Below are positions 1 through 5,762 of a stretch of DNA of 6,042 nt, in pieces. The position numbers and the translations under genes were made by a program. How positions within the stretch are numbered: the first letter of the stretch is position 1; every line of letters begins with the position of its first letter. The notes under the pieces were generated by a model that saw nothing but the letters and a program-made list of their open reading frames with translations, was not told where the DNA came from and made no database searches. This DNA comes from Desulfobacteraceae bacterium (GTDB taxonomy: Bacteria; Desulfobacterota; Desulfobacteria; Desulfobacterales; Desulfobacteraceae), in the NCBI GenBank assembly GCA_024225895.1, contig JAAEMC010001065.1, forward strand, positions 1 to 6,042, in the 5' to 3' direction.

Positions 1-1220
1 TGGGATGGATCATGGACTTCTGCTGCCAGGCATTAAGAAATATCATTATTGGTATTGATGGTGTGAATGGAAAAGCTGACGGTTTCATGATGAAATCAAA
101 ATTTGGTATTGCGGTATCTTCAGAAGTTATGGCAATCCTGTCCATTTCAAATGACCTTGCAGACATGCGTAAAAGAATGGGCAAAATTGTTGTTGCCTAT
201 ACTAAAAAAGGTAAACCCGTTACCACAGAAGATCTCCAGGTTGCCGGCGCCATGACTGCATGGATGGTGGATGCGTTGAATCCATCCTTGATGCAGACTC
301 TTGAAGGACAACCTGTAATAGTTCATGCAGGTCCTTTTGCTAATATCGCCATTGGTCAGAGTTCTGTTATTGCTGATAAGGTCGGCCTTAAACTTGCTGA
401 TTATCATGTTACTGAATCAGGGTTTGGTGCAGATATTGGATTTGAAAAATTCTGGAACCTTAAATGCCGTTTCTCAGGCCTTAAGCCGGATTGCGCAGTT
501 GTTGTTGCAACGATCAGGGCACTTAAATGCCACGGTGGTGCTCCTGTTCCGGTACCCGGCAAACCCATGCCTGAAGAGTATGGTTCGGAAAATGTTGAAT
601 GGGTTGCAAACGGTTGCGCCAACCTTATCCATCACATTAAAAACGTTAGAAAAGCAGGTATTGCACCTGTTGTTTGTATCAATGCCTTCTATACAGATAC
701 AGATGCTGAAATTGCAAAAGTTCGTGAACTTTGTGAAGCTGAAGGTGCAAGAGTTGCTCTTTCCCGTCACTGGGAACATGGTGGAGACGGTGCTGTAGAA
801 TTTGCTGAAACTGTTGTTGAAGCCTGTGAAGATAAATCAGAATTCAAATTCTTGTATGAACTTGATTTGCCGGTTAAAGAGAGAATTGAAATGGTTGCAA
901 AAGAAGTCTATGGAGCTGACGGTGTTGACTACTCTGCTGAAGCTGAAGTTGCACTTAAAAGAATCCAGGCAGATCCTGAGCTTGCAGGCCTAGGTCTTTG
1001 CATGGTTAAAACGCATCTGTCCTTGTCTGACAACCCAGCTCTTAAGGGCGTTCCCACAGGTTGGAGGCTGACCATCAGAGAAGTCCTCACCTATGGTGGT
1101 GCAGGCTTTATCGTTCCGGTTGCCGGAGCCATCAGTCTGATGCCAGGTACTGGTTCTAACCCGGCATTCAAACGTGTTGATGTCGATGTTGAAACTGGAA
1201 AGGTTCAGGGCGTATTCTAA
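1..1220 (+). CDS. fhs: Formate--tetrahydrofolate ligase, C-terminal part (5' end outside window)
   Basis: This enzyme makes 10-formyl-THF from formate, THF and ATP in the cytoplasm, in the methyl branch of the Wood-Ljungdahl pathway. The frame is open from base 3, giving 405 visible residues. The family is usually about 555-590 residues, so roughly the first 150-185, including the ATP P-loop, lie to the left. The ATG at 12 is internal, because the homologous frame continues through G-W-I before it. Family motifs seen are [70 protein letters not shown] (aligning with the Trp-containing pterin-site segment) and [11 protein letters not shown]...[10 protein letters not shown]. One oddity is that the terminal MPGLPK loop typical of the family reads [12 protein letters not shown] here. 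The ORF ends with TAA at 1218-1220. folD, the next step in the pathway, follows after 156 bases. The identification is very secure; the direction of flux is inferred. Confidence 0.96.
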   Translation, partial: GWIMDFCCQALRNIIIGIDGVNGKADGFMMKSKFGIAVSSEVMAILSISNDLADMRKRMGKIVVAYTKKGKPVTTEDLQVAGAMTAWMVDALNPSLMQTLEGQPVIVHAGPFANIAIGQSSVIADKVGLKLADYHVTESGFGADIGFEKFWNLKCRFSGLKPDCAVVVATIRALKCHGGAPVPVPGKPMPEEYGSENVEWVANGCANLIHHIKNVRKAGIAPVVCINAFYTDTDAEIAKVRELCEAEGARVALSRHWEHGGDGAVEFAETVVEACEDKSEFKFLYELDLPVKERIEMVAKEVYGADGVDYSAEAEVALKRIQADPELAGLGLCMVKTHLSLSDNPALKGVPTGWRLTIREVLTYGGAGFIVPVAGAISLMPGTGSNPAFKRVDVDVETGKVQGVF

Positions 1221-1236
1221 ATCTTAAGCTTAAATA

Positions 1237-1256
1237 AAGGAATGTTCTAATTCCTT
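1237..1256 (+). repeat. Small perfect hairpin just after fhs
   Basis: AAGGAAT (1237-1243) and ATTCCTT (1250-1256) are perfect reverse complements around a 6-base loop. They lie 17 bases after the fhs stop. No T-run follows, so a terminator role is not supported. It may act as an mRNA 3'-end or processing structure. It is the first of three hairpins in this spacer. Just before it is the palindrome TTAAGCTTAA at 1224-1233. Confidence 0.5.
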
Positions 1257-1268
1257 GAATTTTACGTT

Positions 1269-1318
1269 GGGCTTAGCTTAAAAATTGAAATCCGGTTTGG
1301 AAGCTAAGCCCGCCTTTT
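1269..1318 (+). terminator. Putative fhs terminator or intercistronic stem-loop
   Basis: GGGCTTAGCTT (1269-1279) pairs perfectly over 11 bp with AAGCTAAGCCC (1301-1311). A U-G pair could extend the stem outward. The loop is 21 bases. After the stem come G, C, C and only four Ts (1315-1318), so it is a weak match to a classic intrinsic terminator. It could attenuate read-through from fhs into folD, or stabilise and process a shared mRNA. The stem itself is certain from the sequence; the function is inferred. Confidence 0.55.
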
Positions 1319-1321
1319 ACA

Positions 1322-1343
1322 CGGAAATTTTTTTGGATTTCCG
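1322..1343 (+). repeat. Third hairpin, upstream of the folD ribosome binding site
   Basis: CGGAAAT (1322-1328) and ATTTCCG (1337-1343) are perfect reverse complements separated by an 8-base, mostly T loop. The stem ends 16 bases before the folD Shine-Dalgarno sequence, so it does not mask it directly. It could be part of the folD leader. No known riboswitch class was recognised. Confidence 0.45.
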
Positions 1344-1359
1344 GCAAAGCTTTACTAAA

Positions 1360-1367
1360 AAGGAGGT
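1360..1367 (+). promoter_or_regulatory. Strong Shine-Dalgarno site of folD
   Basis: AAGGAGGT is a near-perfect anti-16S match lying nine bases before the ATG at 1377. It fixes the folD start and implies efficient translation. Confidence 0.9.
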
Positions 1368-1376
1368 ATACGATAA

Positions 1377-2270
1377 ATGACTGCTGAATTAATAAGCGGA
1401 ACCGAGATAAGAAAGGCTATCCTTGCTGAGATAAAAGAGGAAGTCGATGAAATGAAAGAAAAAACCGGTAAGGTGCCCGGACTGGTTACGATTCTTGTGG
1501 GATCAAGCCCTGCGTCCATCAGCTACGTTACACTTAAGGTCAAGACGGCCATTAGTCTGGGCTTTCATGAAATTCAGGATGACCAGCCTGAGGATATCCC
1601 AGAAGCAGATCTGCTGGCCCTGATTGATAAGTACAATAATGACCCGGCTATCCACGGCATCCTTGTTCAGCTTCCGTTGCCCAAACACATTGACGACAAA
1701 AAAGTATTGACCGCCATTAATCCGGATAAGGATGTTGATGCATTTCATCCTGTCAATGTCGGTCGTCTTATGATCGGTGGTGATGAAGCAAAATTTCTGC
1801 CCTGCACCCCTGCGGGTATCCAGGAAATGATCGTCAGATCCGATACTGAAACATCTGGTGCAGAAGTGGTTGTTGTAGGAAGATCCAATATCGTTGGAAA
1901 ACCAATTGCAATGATGATGGCCCAAAAAGGTGTTGGCGCAAACTCTACGGTTACCATAGTGCACACCCGTACCAAAGATTTGGCCGCCCATTGCAAACGC
2001 GCAGATATTCTTATTGTTGCAGCAGGAGTTCCTGATCTTGTAAAACCCGAATGGATCAAACCCGGTGCCACTGTTATTGATGTGGGCGTCAACAGGGTGG
2101 GAATGAACGAGAAAACCGGAAAAGCCATCCTCAAAGGCGATGTGGACTTTGATGCTGCTAAAGAAATTGCAGGCAAGATCACCCCTGTTCCAGGCGGTGT
2201 TGGACCTATGACCATTGCCATGCTGATGAAGAACACCCTCAAATCAGCCCAATGGGCATTAAAAGGATAA
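1377..2270 (+). CDS. folD: Bifunctional methylene-THF dehydrogenase / methenyl-THF cyclohydrolase
   Basis: FolD interconverts 5,10-methylene-THF, 5,10-methenyl-THF and 10-formyl-THF, using NAD(P) in the dehydrogenase step. It acts in the cytoplasm directly after Fhs. The 297 residues match the usual 280-300. The N-terminal catalytic domain has SYVTLKVK, in which Tyr50 and Lys54 correspond to the conserved YxxxK pair. It also has GILVQLPLP near residue 95-103 and the KDVDAFHPVNVGRL segment. The Rossmann domain has VVVVGRSNIVGKP, typical of cofactor binding, and the C-terminal signature TPVPGGVGPMTIAMLM is intact. A small oddity is that the usual KDVDGFHP reads KDVDAFHP, Ala replacing Gly beside the catalytic Asp. 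The start is fixed by a strong AAGGAGGT site nine bases upstream, and the next in-frame Met is residue 26. The position after fhs supports a THF C1 module; transcription could be shared or separate. Confidence 0.97.
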   Translation: MTAELISGTEIRKAILAEIKEEVDEMKEKTGKVPGLVTILVGSSPASISYVTLKVKTAISLGFHEIQDDQPEDIPEADLLALIDKYNNDPAIHGILVQLPLPKHIDDKKVLTAINPDKDVDAFHPVNVGRLMIGGDEAKFLPCTPAGIQEMIVRSDTETSGAEVVVVGRSNIVGKPIAMMMAQKGVGANSTVTIVHTRTKDLAAHCKRADILIVAAGVPDLVKPEWIKPGATVIDVGVNRVGMNEKTGKAILKGDVDFDAAKEIAGKITPVPGGVGPMTIAMLMKNTLKSAQWALKG

Positions 2271-2275
2271 TTCGT

Positions 2276-2298
2276 CAACCGCTATTTATTATCGGTTG
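2276..2298 (+). repeat. Short inverted repeat after folD
   Basis: CAACCG (2276-2281) and CGGTTG (2293-2298) pair over 6 bp with an 11-base AT-rich loop. It directly follows the folD stop and precedes the main terminator. On its own it is weak; it may be an accessory 3'-end structure. Confidence 0.35.
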
Positions 2299-2311
2299 TG
2301 AGCACTATTCT

Positions 2312-2354
2312 CTGCCGAAGCTGGTCAGGTGGCCAGTTTCGGCAGTATTATTTT
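2312..2354 (+). terminator. Intrinsic terminator of folD
   Basis: CTGCCGAAGCTGG (2312-2324) pairs with CCAGTTTCGGCAG (2333-2345) over 13 positions: twelve Watson-Crick pairs and one G-U. The loop is 8 bases. A T-rich tail, TATTATTTT, follows at once. This is a typical Rho-independent terminator 41 bases after the folD stop. It separates folD from khpA. Confidence 0.88.
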
Positions 2355-2375
2355 CAAAAGGCCCCATATTAAAGT

Positions 2376-2403
2376 TTGTAGTTTTTATAATTTGTGTTAT
2401 GCT
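2376..2403 (+). promoter_or_regulatory. Possible khpA promoter
   Basis: Since a strong terminator precedes it, khpA needs its own promoter. One candidate pairs TTGTAG (2376-2381) with TATGCT (2398-2403) at 16-base spacing. A perfect TATAAT also occurs at 2386-2391 but has no recognisable -35 element. Both fall in an AT-rich stretch where such matches arise by chance, so the exact site is uncertain. Either choice predicts a leader of about 100-120 bases before the ATG at 2517. Confidence 0.3.
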
Positions 2404-2516
2404 ATGTCATTATATTTTAAGACGATTGATCCAAAAAGCTGTTTTCGGTATATTGTAGACGGAAGAGCCGGTATTGTTTTTTTCCATTGCCTCAACAGGA
2501 AAAAGGAGATTGAGTT

Positions 2517-2747
2517 ATGAAAGAGCTGATAAAACGAATTGTCCAATATTTGGTTGACAATCCGGATCAGGTGAGTGTTGAAGAGATAAAAGGACGCCAG
2601 ACAATTGTCTTGGAATTACGAGTGGCCAAAGAGGACTTAGGAAAGGTCATTGGAAAGAAAGGAAGAACAGCCCAGGCGTTAAGGACCATCCTTTCTTGTG
2701 CTTCTGCCAAGGTAAAAAATCGTACCATTTTAGAAATAGTTGAATAA
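2517..2747 (+). CDS. khpA: KH-domain RNA-binding protein KhpA (UPF0109 / YlqC family)
   Basis: This is a cytoplasmic single-KH-domain RNA-binding protein. In Gram-positive bacteria KhpA forms homodimers and heterodimers with KhpB and affects cell division, elongation and RNA binding; its role here is inferred by family. The 76 residues match the family's usual 75-78. The segment LGKVIGKKGRTAQALRTIL carries the KH GxxG loop as G46-K-K-G49, followed by the conserved RTAQALRTIL helix. The start is supported by AAGGAG (2503-2508), eight bases before the ATG. The gene commonly sits between rpsP and rimM in the S16-trmD-L19 cluster. Here it stands alone between the folD terminator and a 470-base gene-free region, so it is either relocated or a second copy. 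The family call is very secure. Confidence 0.93.
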   Translation: MKELIKRIVQYLVDNPDQVSVEEIKGRQTIVLELRVAKEDLGKVIGKKGRTAQALRTILSCASAKVKNRTILEIVE

Positions 2748-2755
2748 CTAATCCC

Positions 2756-2778
2756 AAAGCAGGATGTGATGGCTTTTT
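2756..2778 (+). terminator. Weak candidate terminator of khpA
   Basis: AAAGC (2756-2760) can pair with GCTTT (2772-2776), giving a 5-bp stem with an 11-base loop that runs into a T-run (2774-2778). It lies just after the khpA stop, where a terminator is expected. The stem is short and AT-rich, so the call is tentative. Confidence 0.25.
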
Positions 2779-2982
2779 CGACTGTCTTGTGATCATGGAT
2801 TAATTTTATTAAGCGTTCAGGTTTAGACAAGGGCACCCAGATAAACAGATAATAATGCGGTTTTCCCCTTTCTGTTCTTTTGGTTTTTTTCTTGGTTTCT
2901 TCTTTTTCTCTTCCCAAATTATCCTTTAAAACAAGTTGTAGAAGTATTTTTAAGATGATAAAATGACCCACATTTTACCAGC

Positions 2983-3009
2983 AGATTATTTGTCCAAGTA
3001 AAATAATCT
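2983..3009 (+). repeat. AT-rich perfect hairpin
   Basis: AGATTATTT (2983-2991) and AAATAATCT (3001-3009) are perfect 9-bp reverse complements with a 9-base loop. There is no following T-run, so it is not a standard terminator on this strand. It could be an operator dyad or part of an untranslated RNA. Confidence 0.45.
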
Positions 3010-3010
3010 A

Positions 3011-3064
3011 TAGTGATTCTAAAAAATACGATTTGAAAAACAATATAAATAAATGAAATCACTA
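3011..3064 (+). repeat. 8-bp inverted repeat with a long AT-rich spacer
   Basis: TAGTGATT (3011-3018) and AATCACTA (3057-3064) are perfect reverse complements separated by 38 bases of very AT-rich sequence. The second arm ends just before the AGCAAATCG arm of the next inverted repeat. It may be a paired protein-binding site or chance in AT-rich DNA. Confidence 0.35.
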
Positions 3065-3066
3065 AA

Positions 3067-3153
3067 AGCAAATCGATTTTGTATCAACCGATTTCTATTC
3101 TTAAGTGGTAGAAATGGCAATACTCTTATCGGAAAGTTATTCTGCGATTTGCT
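3067..3153 (+). repeat. 9-bp inverted repeat ending on the ligase promoter -10 box
   Basis: AGCAAATCG (3067-3075) and CGATTTGCT (3145-3153) are perfect reverse complements, 78 bases start to start. The left arm is also part of the 10-bp palindrome AAATCGATTT (3070-3079). The right arm overlaps the extended -10 element, its last T being the first base of TATAAT. This arrangement would suit a repressor binding two sites with a DNA loop, but no regulator is identified. Confidence 0.45.
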
Positions 3154-3158
3154 ATAAT
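3150..3158 (+). promoter_or_regulatory. Extended -10 promoter of the acyl-CoA ligase gene
   Basis: TGCTATAAT is a perfect TGnTATAAT extended -10 element. No good -35 hexamer lies 16-18 bases upstream, which is normal for extended -10 promoters. Transcription would start near 3165, giving a leader of about 53 bases before the ATG at 3218. The inverted-repeat arm CGATTTGCT overlaps it, so the promoter may be occluded by a regulator. Confidence 0.6.
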
Positions 3159-3204
3159 ACCCAATCTCCAATAATCTAATAGCTAATCAATATACGTATT
3201 ATTT

Positions 3205-3210
3205 AGGAGA
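3205..3210 (+). promoter_or_regulatory. Shine-Dalgarno site of the acyl-CoA ligase
   Basis: AGGAGA, within a longer purine run, lies seven bases before the ATG at 3218. It supports that start. The 8-bp palindrome ATACGTAT (3192-3199) sits just upstream. Confidence 0.75.
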
Positions 3211-3217
3211 GGAAAAA

Positions 3218-5338
3218 ATGGATAAACTGGATGCAATATTTTCCCCGGAAACCATAGCAGTCATTGGTACTTCAACCCAGAAGGGGAAAGTGGGACACGA
3301 TATTTTCGCCAATATCCTGTCTGGGGGATTCGCTGGAACACTTTATCCTGTTAATCCCAAGGCAAAATCCGTGCTTAGTGTGAAATGTTATACCAGCATT
3401 TCCGCCATCCCGGACCCAATAGATTTGGCCATGATCATTCTTCCTCCCAAGGTGGCGCTTTTATCGGTAAAAGAGTGCATTGCAAAAGGGGTTAAGGGGA
3501 TTGTGATTGTCTCAGCCGGGTTCAAGGAAATAGGCGGGCAAGGCGCACTAATTGAAGTAGAAATTAATAATTTATGTCGTGCAGCCGGTGTCAGGCTGGT
3601 AGGCCCCAACTGCCTGGGGGTGATCAATCCTTCGAAAAAAGTTCGATTAAATGCCAGTTTTTCCAAGCGGATGCCTATACCAGGAAATGTTTCCTTTATT
3701 TCTCAAAGTGGCGCACTATGCACAGCCGTTCTGGATTTTGCAGCAGATAAAGGATTCGGATTTTCAAAATTTATTTCCATTGGAAATAAGGCAGATGTTG
3801 ATGAACTTGATTTGCTTAAATATTACCACAAAGACCCGGATACGCATGTGGTGATGATTTATTTGGAGGAGATATCCAGAAATGCGGAAGAGTTTATTAA
3901 GACAGTCAGAGAGATAACATCAGGAACGAATCCGACTCATGTTATTGCCATCAAATCCGGCTCGTCTGATGCAGGTGCGGCTGCTGCGGCATCCCATACC
4001 GGCGCCCTTGCAGGTTCTGATTCGCTTTATGATGCAATTTTTTCCCAGGCCGGAATTCTTCGTTGCAATACGGTTAATCAGTTATTTGATTATGCCCAGG
4101 CCTATGCAGCAAACAAGTATCCCACCGGAGACAGGGTTGCTATTGTGACCAATGCCGGTGGGCCGGGCATTATAGCCACAGACATGAGTGAACAATCCGG
4201 GTTGAGGTTAGCTCAATTTTCAGAGGATACAATCAAGGAACTTCGAAAACACCTTCCCTTAACTGCCAATTTCCATAATCCGGTTGACGTCATAGGGGAT
4301 GCGGCAAAAGACAGATATGAAAATACTCTTGCCACTGTATTGAGTGATAGGGGTGTGGATGCTGTGTTGATTATTTTAACCCCCCAATCCATGACAGACG
4401 CCATTGGAACAGCCGAGGCAATAGTAAATATTGCAAGGAACAGCATAAAACCGATTGTCTGTTCTTTTATGGGGGTAGTTGATGTGTCTGACGGAGTCAA
4501 ACTTCTGCAAAAAAACAGGATACCTGTCTATCAGTTCCCTGAAAGTGCCGCCAGGTCCTTGGGTGCGCTTCGGGAGGGGATGAAATGGCTTTTTCGAAAA
4601 CTGCTTCCCCAATATGAACTTAAATATGATAAAGAAAAAGCAAATGAGATTATTCAAAAATATTTGGCTGAAGGCAAGACCACCTTGGGTGAAATTGACG
4701 GGTGTGAAATTTTAAAATGTTATGGATTTAATACATTGAAAATGAAACTTGCCAAAACAAAAGATGAGGCTGTGGATATCGCTGAAAAGATTGGATATCC
4801 AGTGGTTATGAAAATCGTATCTTCCCTGATTTTACATAAAACCGATGCCGGCGGCGTGGTAGTCGGACTAAAAGATGCCCGCGGTGTGGGCTTGGCATTT
4901 GATCAGATTTTTGAAAGCGCCAAGGATTATAACCCAGATGCCGTGATTGATGGTGTGCTTGTTCAGCAAATGGCTCCCAAGGGCAAGGAGGTTATTTTAG
5001 GTATTACCAATGACCCTGTATTTGGACATGCCGTAATGTTCGGGCTGGGCGGGATTTTTGTCGAGGTTTATAAAGATGTTGCATTCAGGTTGGGCCCTGT
5101 TGGCAGGAATGTTGCCAGAAGAATGATCAAATCCATAAATGGGTATCCCATATTTAAAGGGCTGAGGGGTGAAAAGGCTTCAGATATTGAGGCGGTTGAA
5201 AAGCATATTGTTTCATTGAAGGCAATGACAGATCAGCACCCCATGATAAAGGAGCTGGATATCAATCCCTTGTTTGTCCATGAAGAAGGGCAGGGGGCTA
5301 CTGTTGCCGATATTATTATTAAACTTGATTCTGCATAA
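3218..5338 (+). CDS. ADP-forming acetate/acyl-CoA ligase, fused alpha-beta subunits
   Basis: This is an NDP-forming acyl-CoA synthetase: acyl-CoA + ADP + Pi to acid + CoA + ATP, reversible and cytoplasmic. The 706 residues give the fused layout: a CoA-binding Rossmann domain (about 6-130, with AVIGTSTQKGKVG at 14-26), succinyl-CoA-ligase-like domains (about 150-460), then an ATP-grasp beta part (about 480-705). In ASHTGALAG, His260 is the expected phospho-histidine. YLEE (215-218) matches the conserved acidic site of the alpha part. The beta part has LHKTDAGGVVVGL with His540, VQQMAPKGKEVILGITNDPVFG, and ELDINPLFV. No acetyltransferase (GNAT) domain follows, so it is not a Pat-type protein acetylase. 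The start is set by AGGAGA seven bases upstream. It has its own promoter and no co-directional partner within 100 bases. The acid used (acetate, propionate, branched or aryl) cannot be read from the sequence, so no symbol is given. Confidence 0.93.
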   Translation: MDKLDAIFSPETIAVIGTSTQKGKVGHDIFANILSGGFAGTLYPVNPKAKSVLSVKCYTSISAIPDPIDLAMIILPPKVALLSVKECIAKGVKGIVIVSAGFKEIGGQGALIEVEINNLCRAAGVRLVGPNCLGVINPSKKVRLNASFSKRMPIPGNVSFISQSGALCTAVLDFAADKGFGFSKFISIGNKADVDELDLLKYYHKDPDTHVVMIYLEEISRNAEEFIKTVREITSGTNPTHVIAIKSGSSDAGAAAAASHTGALAGSDSLYDAIFSQAGILRCNTVNQLFDYAQAYAANKYPTGDRVAIVTNAGGPGIIATDMSEQSGLRLAQFSEDTIKELRKHLPLTANFHNPVDVIGDAAKDRYENTLATVLSDRGVDAVLIILTPQSMTDAIGTAEAIVNIARNSIKPIVCSFMGVVDVSDGVKLLQKNRIPVYQFPESAARSLGALREGMKWLFRKLLPQYELKYDKEKANEIIQKYLAEGKTTLGEIDGCEILKCYGFNTLKMKLAKTKDEAVDIAEKIGYPVVMKIVSSLILHKTDAGGVVVGLKDARGVGLAFDQIFESAKDYNPDAVIDGVLVQQMAPKGKEVILGITNDPVFGHAVMFGLGGIFVEVYKDVAFRLGPVGRNVARRMIKSINGYPIFKGLRGEKASDIEAVEKHIVSLKAMTDQHPMIKELDINPLFVHEEGQGATVADIIIKLDSA

Positions 5339-5447
5339 GGTTGTTTGCGCCTGGAGATAATTTTTTTTGATGAAATTTGTGCATCATGATAGAGCATAAT
5401 CACAAGTTAATTTTTTTAATTAATAAAACATTGCAAGGAGAGGTGAA
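5339..5447 (+). other. AT-rich spacer between the acyl-CoA ligase and the DUF1844 gene
   Basis: The 109 bases contain an eight-T run (5361-5368) with no strong GC stem before it, so termination of the ligase mRNA is uncertain. A weak TGATG/CATCA pairing (5368-5372 with 5382-5386) and an AT-only hairpin TTAATT/AATTAA (5407-5412 with 5418-5423) are present. AAGGAG at 5435-5440 is the Shine-Dalgarno sequence for the next gene. No clear promoter was found. Confidence 0.4.
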
Positions 5448-5762
5448 ATGACTGAGGGAAACGGTTTTACAATGGAGAACGGACCTGCAGGCCGATCAGA
5501 AGACTCAAAAATAAATATGCCCAAAATAGATTTTTCCAGCTTTATTCTTTCTATCTATTCATCTGGTCTCGTTCAACTCGGAAAAGTAGAGGATCCTTCC
5601 TCAGGTGAGAAAAATAAAAATCTGGAATTGGCACAGCATACCATAGACATGATGGCCATGTTGGAGCAAAAGACCCAAGGGAATCTAACCGGTGAAGAGG
5701 AGAACCTGATAAGAACACTCTTAAGTGAAATCAGACTAGCATTTGTCGAGGCAAAAACTTGA
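5448..5762 (+). CDS. DUF1844 domain protein, function unknown
   Basis: This is a 104-residue soluble protein of the DUF1844 family, common in Desulfobacterota and some other phyla, with no established function that I know of. Residues 1-25 are a polar, likely disordered leader. The conserved core starts at about 26: FSSFILSIYSSGLVQLG (29-45), then NLELAQHTIDMMAMLEQKT (58-76), GNLTGEEENLI (78-88) and a final helix to about 100. The core is predicted helical, and no signal peptide or membrane segment is seen. The start at 5448 has AAGGAG seven bases upstream; the alternative Met9 at 5472 has no comparable site. Its TGA stop shares three bases with the TTG start of ispE, so the two are almost certainly co-translated. 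This linkage does not define its role. Confidence 0.88.
   Translation: MTEGNGFTMENGPAGRSEDSKINMPKIDFSSFILSIYSSGLVQLGKVEDPSSGEKNKNLELAQHTIDMMAMLEQKTQGNLTGEEENLIRTLLSEIRLAFVEAKT
5747..5751 (+). promoter_or_regulatory. Shine-Dalgarno site deciding the ispE start
   Basis: CGAGG lies inside the DUF1844 coding end, seven bases before the TTG at 5759. It supports TTG as the start codon, and no in-frame ATG exists before the upstream stop at 5726-5728. Confidence 0.55.

Larger units (their letters stand above)
2748..3217 (+). other. 470-base gene-free intergenic region between khpA and the acyl-CoA ligase
   Basis: No credible protein or tRNA gene is seen on either strand. The region holds, in order, a weak candidate khpA terminator, an almost A-free pyrimidine tract (2861-2915), an AT-rich hairpin (2983-3009), two longer-range inverted repeats (3011-3064 and 3067-3153), four CGATTT copies (3029-3150), an extended -10 promoter element (3150-3158) and the ligase Shine-Dalgarno sequence. 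The length and the density of dyads suggest a regulatory region or an unrecognised small RNA. No known RNA family was recognised. Confidence 0.6.

Noticed and set aside
1745..2278. 177-codon - strand frame opposite folD
   Set aside because: It is a shadow of the folD codon pattern; folD carries all the conserved family motifs.
2252..2458. 68-codon + frame with a hydrophobic stretch, starting inside folD
   Set aside because: It begins in the last codons of folD in another frame and crosses the terminator stem. The apparent membrane segment comes from AT-rich spacer sequence.
2329..2520. 63-codon + frame whose stop overlaps the khpA start as ATGA
   Set aside because: It starts with GTG inside the loop of the folD terminator, has no Shine-Dalgarno sequence, resembles no known family and runs through the probable khpA promoter.
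2567..2971. 134-codon reading frame on the - strand from a GTG, antisense to khpA
   Set aside because: Its Lys-rich part comes from the pyrimidine tract and the rest is the complement of khpA, a well-supported conserved gene. No family motif was recognised.
3115..3130. Possible sigma-54 promoter at TGGCAA
   Set aside because: The -24-like TGGCA has no GC at the required -12 spacing. The perfect extended -10 a little downstream explains the region better.
3218..5338. Protein acetyltransferase (Pat/PatZ) reading of the acyl-CoA ligase
   Set aside because: No GNAT domain is present. The protein ends with the ATP-grasp beta part and it keeps the catalytic His260, which fits an active ligase.
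5377..5400. Promoter-like TTGTGC and CATAAT before the DUF1844 gene
   Set aside because: The spacing is only 12 bases, too short for a sigma-70 promoter, and no better pair was found.
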